Numbered from the stretch's first letter, positions 1 to 9,128 are shown. The stretch is DNA of 10,761 nt from Bacteroidales bacterium Bact_07 (GCA_001603415.1 LUYY01000045.1:1-10761); one strand, 5' to 3'. Numbers and translations: made by a program. The notes: generated by a model not told the origin, from the sequence alone.

Positions 1-3000
1 TATAAGGCATCGGCGGGTTCGGGGAAAACGTATCGGCTTGTGGCTGAATACATAAAAATGCTAATCGAGAAACCGGATGTTTACCGTAGAATTCTTGCTG
101 TAACCTTTACCAACAAGGCTACAGCTGAGATGAAAGGCCGCATTATTGACAAGCTCTACAAACTGAAAAAAAATGCAGAACCCGAGATGATGCAGACCCT
201 TAAAGCCGAAACCGGCAAGGATGAGGCCACCATTAGTAAGCAAGCGGGAATAGCACTCTCGTACATTCTTCACGATTACTCAATGTTTAGCATAAGCACC
301 ATCGATAGCTTTGTGCAGCGCATTATCCAAAACCTGCTCTGGGAATTAGGCCAGCATGGCAATAACGAATTAATTCTGGATTACAATCCCTACATCGAAA
401 AGGCTACCGATGCCCTACTCGACGAGCTAACAAACCACCCCGAACTGTTTGACCATGTAAAAAGGATGATTGAAGAGAGGCTCGACGAAAATAAATCGGC
501 CAACATTCAAAACGAACTCATTGAATTGGGGAAATTGCTGTTCCATGAACAGTATAAACTGCTAAGCTCCGACGAACGCGAACTAATGCACAACAAGGAA
601 GCACTTGAAAAACTGAAAGCCGAGGTTAATCGGATAATTGATGAAATTAACGAAACAACCAAAAAACTGTCCGCAAATGTTCTGGAACACATCTGTAAGT
701 CGGACATAAATGGAATTAATAGTGATAATTACCGCGATTTTTTCAAGAAAAGAGGTGGAATAATCCCAATGATAGTTAATCTTAGCGATTTAAAACGATT
801 TACACCCATCGAACTCAAAGACGTTACCGAACAGGCTGTTTCGGATATTTCAGTGTGGCTAACCAAAGACAAAATCAACCTACTTAGCAATTTTGTTGAA
901 CAACGGCTAATACCCGAATTTACTATACTATATAACTACCTTGAGGAAAATTATAGGTTATACAACACCGCAATAGCCATAAACGAGAATCTATCGACCC
1001 TGTATATTCTAAATGAGCTTTACCAAAAGCTCAGGGAAAAGCTTAACGATGATGGCGTGATGCTACTATCGGATAGCAGTGCACTGCTAAAAGAGTTTGT
1101 ATCGCAAACCGACACACCTTTCATCTACGAAAAAATTGGAACTACCTATAACAGCTACATGCTCGATGAGTTTCAGGACACATCGCAGCTGCAATGGCGC
1201 AACTTTGAACCGCTAATTGCCGATAGCATAGGAAGCCAAGGCCTTAGCATGGTGGTAGGCGATGTTAAACAGTCCATTTACCGCTGGCGCAATAGCGACT
1301 GGCGTATAATGGCAGGCATCGAAAACGATAACAGGTTTTACCCACAGGTAAAGCAGCTAACTTTAAACTATCGTAGCGCAAGGACAGTTGTTGAGTTCAA
1401 CAATCACTTTTTCAAGAATACCATCGAAATAGTTAATTCACAAAACGATGCACAAAATTCTTCGTTTAACCTGAAAGATCTCTATTCCGACGTTGAGCAG
1501 AAAGTATTGAAATCGGAACCTAAGGGCTATGTGGAAGTTGCGTTTGTTCCCCCAAGAACCGATGAAGCAAACGATACTTTTACCAATCACATCAAAGACC
1601 TACTCATCGATTTAAAAAAACGAGGATATCGAGCTGGCGATATTGCATTTTTGGTGCGAAAGAACGACCAAGGACGCGAACTGGCCGAACTTCTGCTTAA
1701 ACTAAACAAGAGCGAAAGCGAACTATCAGGTTTTATTAAAATAGTGTCGCAGGATGCGCTAATACTAAACTCATCGGCTGCCGTAAGGCTGTGCGTTGCC
1801 GCGCTAAAAATCGCACTAAATCCAAACGATACGCTTGCAGTGGCACAATTCCGTAAGGAATTGGCATCGCTAAAAGACAAAGACGAGGACTGGACAAGCG
1901 TTTTTCTACCACAAAACCCAATACCTATGGAATGGCTCAACTCAATCCGTTTCTACCCGCTGGGTTACATGGTTGAGGCAATTATCGAAAAGTACCTGTA
2001 TGGCTTTAATATCGATATTAAAGATCATCTGCCCTATCTCAGCCTACTGCATGAGTTTGCAATAGACTTTTCGTATAGAGGAACTTCATCGTTAAGCCGA
2101 TTTATTGAGTGGTATGAACGCGATGGGAAAAGCAAGAAACTGGAAATGGCTGAAACCGAAAATGCTATAAACATTTTAACCATTCATAAATCCAAAGGAT
2201 TAGAATTTCCGGTAATCATTTTCCCTTATGCCGACCTGCTAAATCAACATAAAAAACCCGACGGCGTAATGTGGTATAAACTCCCATTGCATACACCCAA
2301 CAAAACACTAAATAGCTACCCGCTTTTCCCAATAAAACCGAAAAAATCGTTAGAACAAACCTACTTTGAGGTCGATTATCTGGAAGAGCAGTTTTGCAAG
2401 AAGATAGATGATATCAACCTACAATACGTGGCATTTACCCGAGCCAGGAACGAACTTTACCTTTTAGTAACCAATAAAGATTTATCTACCAACGAAATGG
2501 ATAAAACCCAAGAAAATATCAACAAAAATCCCTTTGTGGCATACCTACCCAAAAGCGACAACTTAAAGCCAAAAACGGAAATTTATGAGCAAAAAATGGT
2601 TTACATCTATGGGGAAAAGGAAAACAATATAGCTACCGAAAATGTAACTAACGGGAAAACAAAAACGGTTGAGCATTACTCCATCAACCCCATGAAAGGG
2701 AAAATTGCTCAACAGTTTAAGACCGATACAGCCAATGCAGACCCCGCAAGCGATTTACAGCATGGTATTGCCATGCATGCCATACTATCGCGAATTATAA
2801 CCCTAAACAACTTGCCCGAAGCCATTGACTGGGCTATTCAGAATGGTTACATTTCAGCAGACCAAAGGCAAAACACACACGACAACTTGAAATCGATACT
2901 GAATAAGGAACCATACAAACAGTGGTTCAGCGAAATGTGGGAAGTGAAAAATGAAGCATCAATCATTAACACCGATGGCAATATTTACCGCCCCGACCGC

Positions 3001-3171
3001 GTTCTTGTAGGTGAAAACCAAGCTATTGTCATCGATTTTAAATTTGGAGTACCAACCCCAAAACACCGCAAACAGGTTGAGCAATACAAAAAGCTGCTGT
3101 TAGACATGGGCTACACTGATGTAAAAGCATATTTATGGTATTTCCAATTAAACCGACACGAGGAGGTGTAA
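1..3171 (+). CDS. addA: AddA-type helicase-nuclease subunit (UvrD/Rep family), 5' end cut by window
   Basis: ATP-dependent DNA helicase and nuclease subunit of the AddAB complex, which resects double-strand breaks for RecA loading in the cytoplasm. The frame is open from base 1, and the Walker A motif ASAGSGKT lies at 7-30, so the true start is probably only a few codons outside the window; the internal GTG at 40 would delete Walker A and is not the start. Counting visible residues (1056): motif Ia AVTFTNKA near 33, motif II DEFQD at 389-393, motif III GDVKQSIYRWR from 420, motif IV TLNYRS near 454, motif V TIHKSKGLEF near 727, motif VI YVAFTRAR at 809-816. The C-terminal PD-(D/E)XK nuclease looks intact: H926, D999, D1012-F-K1014 and Q1025-x3-Y1029. 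A mainly helical insert lies between motifs Ia and II. AddA is preferred to RecB because an AddB partner lies downstream. The tlpA-like gene follows after 65 nt. Confidence 0.93.
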   Translation, partial: YKASAGSGKTYRLVAEYIKMLIEKPDVYRRILAVTFTNKATAEMKGRIIDKLYKLKKNAEPEMMQTLKAETGKDEATISKQAGIALSYILHDYSMFSISTIDSFVQRIIQNLLWELGQHGNNELILDYNPYIEKATDALLDELTNHPELFDHVKRMIEERLDENKSANIQNELIELGKLLFHEQYKLLSSDERELMHNKEALEKLKAEVNRIIDEINETTKKLSANVLEHICKSDINGINSDNYRDFFKKRGGIIPMIVNLSDLKRFTPIELKDVTEQAVSDISVWLTKDKINLLSNFVEQRLIPEFTILYNYLEENYRLYNTAIAINENLSTLYILNELYQKLREKLNDDGVMLLSDSSALLKEFVSQTDTPFIYEKIGTTYNSYMLDEFQDTSQLQWRNFEPLIADSIGSQGLSMVVGDVKQSIYRWRNSDWRIMAGIENDNRFYPQVKQLTLNYRSARTVVEFNNHFFKNTIEIVNSQNDAQNSSFNLKDLYSDVEQKVLKSEPKGYVEVAFVPPRTDEANDTFTNHIKDLLIDLKKRGYRAGDIAFLVRKNDQGRELAELLLKLNKSESELSGFIKIVSQDALILNSSAAVRLCVAALKIALNPNDTLAVAQFRKELASLKDKDEDWTSVFLPQNPIPMEWLNSIRFYPLGYMVEAIIEKYLYGFNIDIKDHLPYLSLLHEFAIDFSYRGTSSLSRFIEWYERDGKSKKLEMAETENAINILTIHKSKGLEFPVIIFPYADLLNQHKKPDGVMWYKLPLHTPNKTLNSYPLFPIKPKKSLEQTYFEVDYLEEQFCKKIDDINLQYVAFTRARNELYLLVTNKDLSTNEMDKTQENINKNPFVAYLPKSDNLKPKTEIYEQKMVYIYGEKENNIATENVTNGKTKTVEHYSINPMKGKIAQQFKTDTANADPASDLQHGIAMHAILSRIITLNNLPEAIDWAIQNGYISADQRQNTHDNLKSILNKEPYKQWFSEMWEVKNEASIINTDGNIYRPDRVLVGENQAIVIDFKFGVPTPKHRKQVEQYKKLLLDMGYTDVKAYLWYFQLNRHEEV

Positions 3172-3236
3172 GTCAAAAAATTTAAGTGCTTATTTATAGC
3201 TTTACCAAAATTGTTGAATATAAACCAAAACCAGTT

Positions 3237-4622
3237 ATGATGCGTAAGTATTTAATCTATTTAACCATACCCGCTATGGTTGCATGTGGCTCAAAGGAGC
3301 CAAAACTGACCACACTTGCAGGCCGATACACCAATGGCAAAGACAGCAAGGTGATAGTTATTAGTAACGATGCAGCTGATACCATATCGTTAACAAACGA
3401 CGGCATGTTCGCCTACAAAACAATGCTCAGTAGGCCTACAATGCTTAAGGTTCAGTACGGCCGTATTAAAACAACGGTTTACCTGGAACCCGGCGACAGC
3501 AGCTACATAGAATTAGATGCTAATAACGCCGACGGAATAACTTTTAGCGGCAGCAACAACGAGCTTAACCAGAATATTCGCAGCAGGAGCAAGGAACTGA
3601 ATAACGTTTGGCGTAACTGGCGCGACCTTTTTTCGCTCAACGCCAATGAATTTGGGTTGAAGATCGACTCCATTGGCAAATCGCTCTTGTCAAAAACCGA
3701 TTCGTTAAAGGCCAAGAGCAAAAACTTTGCTGAGATGGAAGCCAACCGGGTTCGCTACTTCATGCTAAACTTACGTAGCCAATATCCCGAATACTCGGCC
3801 TACCTATCGGGCGAAGAATATAACCCCGACAGCGCCGATTACTCATTGTTTGACAATTTGGACATGAACAACGGCGAGCATCTGAGCTACGACGAGTACG
3901 CATCGCTTGTTGAAACATACGCACAACTCAGAATTCAAAAGGCTCAGAACTTCAAGGAACTATGGTCGAAACCTGCTCAAGAACGTCTTACAGCTATTTT
4001 CAGCATGATCGACAGCATTTTCACCAATCCTAAAATCAGGGATTACGTTAAGAAACAGTACCTAATGAAAGAGATTGAGTTTGGTGAGTTCTGGAAGCTG
4101 AACGATATTTGCAACAACTACCTTGCTGCTTGCGCCACACCTGTTTACAAACAGGAGGTTCAATCGGTTTACAACGGAAAAATGAAAATTGCCCCGGGCA
4201 ACAGTGCCCCTACCTTTACCTACAACGATATTAACGGCAAGTCAGTGTCACTGTCCGACTTCAATGGCAAACTGGTTTACATTGACTTTTGGGCAACCTG
4301 GTGCGGGCCATGCCGCGGAGAGATTCCCCATCTCGATAAGCTTGAAAAGGACTACAAGGGCAAAAAGATAGTTTTTGTGAAGATATCGCTCGACGACGAC
4401 ATGGATGCCTGGCGTAAAATGGTTGCCGAAAAGAAATTAGGAGGAGTTCAGCTACATGCCGATGGTGCCTGGAGTTCCGAGGTTGCCAAGAATTACCAAA
4501 TCAAAAGTATCCCAACCTTTGTGCTAATTGGCGCCGATGGTAAAATTATCAACCCCAATGCACCCCGTCCATCGTCGGAAGAAATCCGAACCCTACTTGA
4601 CCAGGAACTGTCAAAGATTTAG
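3237..4622 (+). CDS. TlpA/ResA-like thioredoxin-fold lipoprotein
   Basis: Predicted envelope thiol-disulfide oxidoreductase, 461 aa. The ATG at 3237 is chosen (a second ATG follows at once) because it gives a lipoprotein signal: MMRK, a hydrophobic stretch, then MVA-C with the lipidated Cys at residue 17. An upstream in-frame GTG at 3186 would bury this signal behind 17 polar residues. There is no acidic run after the Cys, so a periplasm-facing anchor is more likely than surface export. Residues about 27-110 are beta-rich and resemble the DUF4369 region common in Bacteroidota TlpA proteins; about 110-310 are helical and charged. The thioredoxin domain runs from about 322 with WATWCGPC (Cys356 and Cys359) and the cis-proline in SIPTF (Pro426). 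The CxxC and cis-Pro suit a reductant of disulfides, but the substrate is unknown. It may be co-transcribed with addA, since no terminator and no good promoter lies in the 65-nt gap, and it ends before a strong terminator. Confidence 0.88.
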   Translation: MMRKYLIYLTIPAMVACGSKEPKLTTLAGRYTNGKDSKVIVISNDAADTISLTNDGMFAYKTMLSRPTMLKVQYGRIKTTVYLEPGDSSYIELDANNADGITFSGSNNELNQNIRSRSKELNNVWRNWRDLFSLNANEFGLKIDSIGKSLLSKTDSLKAKSKNFAEMEANRVRYFMLNLRSQYPEYSAYLSGEEYNPDSADYSLFDNLDMNNGEHLSYDEYASLVETYAQLRIQKAQNFKELWSKPAQERLTAIFSMIDSIFTNPKIRDYVKKQYLMKEIEFGEFWKLNDICNNYLAACATPVYKQEVQSVYNGKMKIAPGNSAPTFTYNDINGKSVSLSDFNGKLVYIDFWATWCGPCRGEIPHLDKLEKDYKGKKIVFVKISLDDDMDAWRKMVAEKKLGGVQLHADGAWSSEVAKNYQIKSIPTFVLIGADGKIINPNAPRPSSEEIRTLLDQELSKI

Positions 4623-4640
4623 TTAGCTTCCATCTCATAC

Positions 4641-4666
4641 AAAGGCCGGCCACGCCGGCCTTTTTT
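4641..4666 (+). terminator. Strong intrinsic terminator after the TlpA-like gene
   Basis: A perfect 10-bp GC-rich stem (4641-4650 with 4654-4663) closes a 3-nt CAC loop, and a run of six T begins at 4661. It begins 18 nt after the stop codon at 4622. It should end the addA/tlpA-like transcript and separate it from the radical SAM/VirK-like/addB run. The A-run at the 5' side of the stem could also allow weak termination on the opposite strand, but no minus-strand gene is nearby. Confidence 0.95.
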
Positions 4667-4711
4667 GTTTGGTATGGTTTTTCTATCTTTATCAGGTTAT
4701 TTGGTATAAAC

Positions 4712-5668
4712 ATGACAAAGGTTTACCCATGGGGTGATACCCGCCGTTACAACAGCTATTCGAACTACTTTAAAAGGGAGTTTGGAGGCAGGGTTCAAAA
4801 GTTAACCATAGATGCCGGTTTTACATGCCCTAACCGCGATGGCACTGTTGGCGTTGGAGGCTGTACCTACTGCAACAACGATGCCTTTAACCCCAGCTAC
4901 TGCACACCACAAAAATCGGTTACCCAGCAAATTGACGAGGGGATTGAGTTCCATGCCGTGCGTTACCGCCGGGCCGACCGCTACCTTGCTTACTTCCAGG
5001 CCTTTTCAAACACCTACGCTCCGCTTGAAAAACTAAAAGCGCTATACAACGAAGCCCTTTTGCACCCCAAAGTCATTGGACTGGTAATTGGCACCCGTCC
5101 CGATTGCGTTGATGAGGAGAAGTTAGACTATTTTCAGCAACTCAGCAAAGAATACTACATCACCCTTGAGTATGGCGTTGAAAGCAGCTATAATAAAACG
5201 TTGGAACTAATCAACCGTGGGCATTCCTATGAGCAATCGGTTTGGGCTATTGAACAAACCAATAAACGCGGAATACGCGTTGGGGCGCATTTCATCTTTG
5301 GCTTACCCGGCGAAACCCGAGAACAAATGCTGGCCCAAGCCGATACCATATCAAAATTACCTTTGCATACTGTTAAATTTCATCAGTTGCAAATCATTAA
5401 GGGAACCATTATGGAACAGCAATTCAAAACTAAGCCGGAAATGTTTAACCTTTTCAGTATGGATGAATACTTTAACTTTCTTGCCGATTTTATTGAGCGA
5501 CTAAACCCTAACTTTGTAATTGAACGTTTTACCGGCGAGGCACCACCGCGTTATCTGGCTGTTCCGCCATGGGGAAACCTACGAACCGACCAACTGATGA
5601 TTGAGTTTGAAAAGGTTCTTGAAAAACGCGATACCTGGCAAGGGAGATTGTTTGAGAGCAAAGTTTAG
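4712..5668 (+). CDS. Radical SAM protein, TIGR01212 (YhcC/YtqA) family
   Basis: Predicted cytosolic radical S-adenosylmethionine enzyme, 318 aa, full length for its family. The 4Fe-4S ligands are Cys39, Cys51 and Cys54, in the family's spacing (C-x11-C-x2-C, in the block CPNRDG...GGCTYC), not the usual CxxxCxxC. Further family blocks are GLVIGTRPDC, LEYGVESS and AHFIFGLPGE, and a C-terminal RYLAVPPWGNLR. From the literature as I recall it, the Bacillus subtilis homologue YtqA (MnmL) takes part in making mnm5s2U at the tRNA wobble position, while E. coli YhcC is less well defined; a tRNA-modification role here is inferred from family only. No methyltransferase partner lies next to it. The ATG at 4712 is chosen because the family's N-terminal block (NSYSNYFK...GGRVQKL) begins soon after. 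It is the first gene after the terminator at 4641-4666, so it needs its own promoter; I see no convincing one in the 45-nt leader. Confidence 0.9.
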   Translation: MTKVYPWGDTRRYNSYSNYFKREFGGRVQKLTIDAGFTCPNRDGTVGVGGCTYCNNDAFNPSYCTPQKSVTQQIDEGIEFHAVRYRRADRYLAYFQAFSNTYAPLEKLKALYNEALLHPKVIGLVIGTRPDCVDEEKLDYFQQLSKEYYITLEYGVESSYNKTLELINRGHSYEQSVWAIEQTNKRGIRVGAHFIFGLPGETREQMLAQADTISKLPLHTVKFHQLQIIKGTIMEQQFKTKPEMFNLFSMDEYFNFLADFIERLNPNFVIERFTGEAPPRYLAVPPWGNLRTDQLMIEFEKVLEKRDTWQGRLFESKV

Positions 5669-5754
5669 AATAAAAGAATAAGAAGTTATTTTATTGTATA
5701 GTAATTATTTTAACACCAGTTACTACATCGGATAAGAACTTAAAAACACAAAAC

Positions 5755-6234
5755 ATGAAACGCGTAAGCATTTTAATTGTCCTAACCCTTGCAACTTTTA
5801 CGGCTGCAACTGCTCAGCCAAAATCGTTAAAAAACTTCGATGAGCTTATGGCTGCATTGAATGCTGGTTACAATGTGAGAGTGGTAATACACTACGGAAA
5901 GTGCAAGTTGGTAGCCGATAATGAGGTACAGGACAAATCGCCCGATGCCATAGGCGGCATGGCAATTGACACCTACGAGTATTTTGCCCCAAAGGCAGTA
6001 CGTGGGAACGAGAATGCCTTTGTTGTTTTCTCGGAAAATAAGTTAATCCAAAACCCCAAGGGAAAAGGATTTGTTTACAACTACGCTAAATTTAAGGTTG
6101 AATCGACGGGTAAAGTCAAGGTTACAGTTATGTATCTCGACCCCAACACCCAGGAAGAACTGATGAGCGAGAACTTTTTTACCGAATTTGGCGATAGCGC
6201 TAAGGAGCAAGCCATTTATTTTTACCGTCAATAG
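5755..6234 (+). CDS. VirK-like small exported protein
   Basis: A 159-aa protein with a Sec signal peptide (MKR, hydrophobic stretch, cleavage likely after ATAQ near residue 21), so probably periplasmic. The mature part resembles the VirK family (Pfam PF06903): a short helix with FDELMAALNAGYNV, then RVVIHYGKCKL, then GGMAIDTYEYF and several beta-strand-like segments ending near the C-terminus. The family is named from plant-associated and pathogenic proteobacteria, but its biochemical role is not settled, so I assign none. It has a single Cys in the mature part, in the conserved GKC block. The leader before ATG 5755 is A-rich with no Shine-Dalgarno, usual for Bacteroidota. The 86-nt gap after the radical SAM gene holds only a weak AT-rich hairpin and no clear promoter. 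The stop is 9 nt before the addB start, so the two are very likely on one transcript. The family call rests on motif memory and could be wrong. Confidence 0.7.
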   Translation: MKRVSILIVLTLATFTAATAQPKSLKNFDELMAALNAGYNVRVVIHYGKCKLVADNEVQDKSPDAIGGMAIDTYEYFAPKAVRGNENAFVVFSENKLIQNPKGKGFVYNYAKFKVESTGKVKVTVMYLDPNTQEELMSENFFTEFGDSAKEQAIYFYRQ

Positions 6235-6243
6235 ATACAAACA

Positions 6244-9084
6244 ATGGAACTGTTACCGTTTCTCGAGGAAGTTGCTGAGCATTTAAAATCAACCCATCGG
6301 AGTGCCATCTCAAACCTAACGCTGGTATTCCCAAACCGAAGGGCTTCAATATTTTTCAGTCGATACTTAAGCAAGCATATTGAAAAACCTTTATGGTTGC
6401 CCGAAATCAAAACTATTAGCGACCTAATGTTTACCTATGCAGGTGTTAAACCTGCCGATCCCTTAATGCTAAACTATACGCTTTACAAGGCATATACCCA
6501 AACAACTCATAGTCCTGAACCATACGATGAATTCTACTTTTGGGGGAATGTTATGCTTGCCGATTTTGACCAGCTTGACAAATACCTGGTTGACCCCCAA
6601 AAACTATTTACCAATATTAACGACCTAAAGGTCATTGCGCAACAATTCAACGAATTTGATGAGGAAACATTAGCAATTATCGAGAGATTTGTAAATATTT
6701 TTTCGCGGGAGGGCGAATCGCAAATTCAATCGCGATACTCAAAAATTTGGGCAAATCTTTACGGTATATATAGCACCTTCACCAACAACTTGATATCGGA
6801 AGGTATAGCCTACGAAGGATTAGCATACCGCATTGCAGCCAACAATTTATCAAAAATTGATAATCCTGCACCAGAAAAAACGCATGTTTTCATTGGTTTT
6901 AATGCCCTTAGCGAATCGGAAAAACGGCTGTTTTCACATCTTAAAAATCAGAATAAAGCAATTTTTTACTGGGATTACAACAACTACTACGTTAATGACA
7001 ACCAAGTGGAACACGAGGCTGGCCTATTCATGCGCCAAAATCTCAAAAACTTTCCCAATGCTCTAAGCAATGAAAGGTACGACTTTATTAAGAGTAAAAA
7101 TAGTAGTAAAAAGATAACGCTTATTGCATCGCCATCGGAAATAACCCAAACCAAGATTGTCCCTGAACTGCTGGATAAATTAGGAATTGACTATACCAAC
7201 GAGCTTACTACGGCAATAGTACTACCCGACGAAAAACTTCTGCTTCCGCTTCTAACAGCATTGCCCGATAAATACCGCAATGCAAATATTACCATGGAAT
7301 ACCCGCTGCGCGAAACATCGGCATACTCATTTATTGATGCACTGCTCAGCCTACAAAAATTAAGCGACAAACAAACCAAATTCTACTACCGCGATGTTTT
7401 GCTAATACTATCGCACCCCTACATTCAACATGTTTGCGCCGATGAAGCTGATAAAATCAGGGATTCCATTATAAACAAACAATTGCTTAACGTTACCCCC
7501 GAAACCTTTGCCGGAAGCGGTATATTGGAACAAATCTTTAAGCCAATAACTAAAGGCTCAGCGCTTGCAAATTATCTTGCCACATGCATAAGCGCTATTG
7601 TAAACCGGATAACCCCAGAAATTGACGCCAACAACGATAGGCTAAAACTTGAAGTTGAATACCTACTCACCATCAATAAGGCCTTAAACCGTTTAAACTC
7701 GGTGATATCGCAAATTGAAGATGATTACTCAAACAAAACATTCCGTTCATACCTAACCAAAGCCCTTGCCGAGCAAAGAGTTTCGTTCATTGGCGAACCC
7801 CTCTCTGGCATTCAAATCATGGGATTTTTGGAAACCCGCAACCTCGACTTCAAGAACCTAATTATACTCTCCGTGAACGATAACCTTTTACCCGGAGGCA
7901 ATTTCAGCCCATCATTTATTACTCCTTCGTTAAGAAAAGCCTATGGATTGCCCGACTACACCCATCAGAATGCTATTTACGCATACTACTTCTACCGCTT
8001 AATACAACGTGCCGAGAATATCTACCTGATTTTCACCAATAAAACCGAAGGCATGAAATCGGGCGAGTTGAGCCGATTTGTAGAGCAACTCCGCAAGGAA
8101 GCGGAATTAGACATCGAGGAACTTACATACAACTTTGAAGTCGGCACAAGCACCGAAAAGCCAATTGAAGTTGCCAAAAACGAGGCCATAGTAAACAAAT
8201 TAAATAAATATCTGGAAACTACCGAAAATGGTAAATACCTTTCGCCATCGGCACTATCGGAATACAAGAACTGCTCGCTACAATTCTTTTTCCATAGAGT
8301 TATGGAAATTTCAGCTCCTGATGAGCTTGAGGAGGAACTCGATGCCATGGGCATTGGAAGCGTATTCCATAAAACCATGGAAGAAATCTACAAGGATTTG
8401 GTTGGCAAAGAGGTAACAAAAGAACTAATTCAGAACAAGCTTAGCAATTCAGGATTAATAGCCGAAACAGTGTTTGATGCCTTCAGAGACACCAGCCAAT
8501 TCACCGGAACAATCGATGATTTGAATGGGAGAAACAGGCTGCTGCTTGAAAGAGTTATCTGGATGGTTAGAAATGCTCTAAACACCGATCTTACCCGAAC
8601 GCCATACAAGTTGTTGGCAATAGAGGAAGAGGTTGAAACCATCATACCAATTGAATTCAGCGGCGGTTCCATTAATATCCGCCTTGGTGGCAAAATTGAC
8701 CGATTGGAGCAGAGAAACGGCAAATTTACCATTGTAGATTTTAAAACCGGTAAACACGATGCCGTTAAAACAAAAATTGATAGCATAGCCGATTTTGATG
8801 GAAAAACCGAAAAGGACGGACTATTTCAGCAGCTGATTTACAAGTATATCTACTCACAAAAGAATGGCATAGATGTATCGAGAATTGATATTCTGCTTTG
8901 GTATGTTCGATGCACCGAAGGAATACCAACTACCCAAATACCCGAATCCGTTCAATTTTGGAATGAATTTATCGGCTATCTTAACGAACAAATTGCCCAT
9001 ATAGTTGACAACAAGTCATTTACACAAACATCAAACACTAAACTTTGTGAAAGCTGCGACTACAAAACCATTTGCAACAGATGA
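6244..9084 (+). CDS. addB: AddB-type nuclease subunit with iron-sulfur nuclease domain
   Basis: Second subunit of AddAB, 946 aa. The N-terminal half has a helicase-like fold without ATPase motifs: no GxGKS occurs at the start, and the block LVFPNRRAS near residue 28 takes the place of motif Ia, as in the alphaproteobacterial and Bacteroidota form and unlike Bacillus AddB, which keeps Walker A. A helicase-like block IQIMGFLETRNLDFKNLII lies around 522-540. The C-terminal PD-(D/E)XK nuclease has H709 (GSVFH), D819 (GGKIDR), D832-F-K834 and Q862-x3-Y866. Cys677 (YKNC) plus Cys935, Cys938 and Cys944 (CESCDYKTIC) fit the four 4Fe-4S ligands that pin the domain's two ends. In known AddAB, AddB reads Chi and cuts the 5' strand; this is inferred here. 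The start at 6244 follows the VirK-like stop by 9 nt with an A-rich leader. No strong terminator follows. Confidence 0.92.
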   Translation: MELLPFLEEVAEHLKSTHRSAISNLTLVFPNRRASIFFSRYLSKHIEKPLWLPEIKTISDLMFTYAGVKPADPLMLNYTLYKAYTQTTHSPEPYDEFYFWGNVMLADFDQLDKYLVDPQKLFTNINDLKVIAQQFNEFDEETLAIIERFVNIFSREGESQIQSRYSKIWANLYGIYSTFTNNLISEGIAYEGLAYRIAANNLSKIDNPAPEKTHVFIGFNALSESEKRLFSHLKNQNKAIFYWDYNNYYVNDNQVEHEAGLFMRQNLKNFPNALSNERYDFIKSKNSSKKITLIASPSEITQTKIVPELLDKLGIDYTNELTTAIVLPDEKLLLPLLTALPDKYRNANITMEYPLRETSAYSFIDALLSLQKLSDKQTKFYYRDVLLILSHPYIQHVCADEADKIRDSIINKQLLNVTPETFAGSGILEQIFKPITKGSALANYLATCISAIVNRITPEIDANNDRLKLEVEYLLTINKALNRLNSVISQIEDDYSNKTFRSYLTKALAEQRVSFIGEPLSGIQIMGFLETRNLDFKNLIILSVNDNLLPGGNFSPSFITPSLRKAYGLPDYTHQNAIYAYYFYRLIQRAENIYLIFTNKTEGMKSGELSRFVEQLRKEAELDIEELTYNFEVGTSTEKPIEVAKNEAIVNKLNKYLETTENGKYLSPSALSEYKNCSLQFFFHRVMEISAPDELEEELDAMGIGSVFHKTMEEIYKDLVGKEVTKELIQNKLSNSGLIAETVFDAFRDTSQFTGTIDDLNGRNRLLLERVIWMVRNALNTDLTRTPYKLLAIEEEVETIIPIEFSGGSINIRLGGKIDRLEQRNGKFTIVDFKTGKHDAVKTKIDSIADFDGKTEKDGLFQQLIYKYIYSQKNGIDVSRIDILLWYVRCTEGIPTTQIPESVQFWNEFIGYLNEQIAHIVDNKSFTQTSNTKLCESCDYKTICNR

Positions 9085-9093
9085 CCATTAAAC

Positions 9094-9112
9094 AATGATG
9101 TAAATCATCATT
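9094..9112. repeat. Small AT-rich inverted repeat after addB
   Basis: A perfect 7-bp inverted repeat, AATGATG / CATCATT, with a 5-nt loop, begins 9 nt after the addB stop. No T-run follows on the plus strand (an A-run does), so it is at best a weak 3'-end structure and not a normal terminator. Reading into the barrel gene is possible. Confidence 0.45.
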
Positions 9113-9128
9113 ACTCAAAAAAAACATA

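Noticed and set aside
1587..1940. Antisense open frame of 117 aa inside addA
   Set aside because: Low-complexity Ser/Phe/Leu-rich translation, fully opposite conserved helicase coding sequence; a shadow frame.
3161..3166. AGGAGG, a perfect Shine-Dalgarno-like string
   Set aside because: It encodes part of the last Glu-Glu-Val codons of addA and is 70 nt from the chosen ATG at 3237 and 19 nt from the GTG at 3186, too far to work.
3186..3236. N-terminal extension of the TlpA-like protein from GTG 3186
   Set aside because: It would place polar residues before a clean lipoprotein signal that starts at ATG 3237.
5672..5695. AT-rich hairpin after the radical SAM gene as a terminator
   Set aside because: Only five A/T pairs in the core (5677-5681 with 5686-5690) around a GAAG loop; too weak to call.
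8022..8786. Two antisense open frames of 118 aa each inside addB
   Set aside because: Serine-rich translations opposite the conserved nuclease domain, with no recognisable motif; shadow frames.
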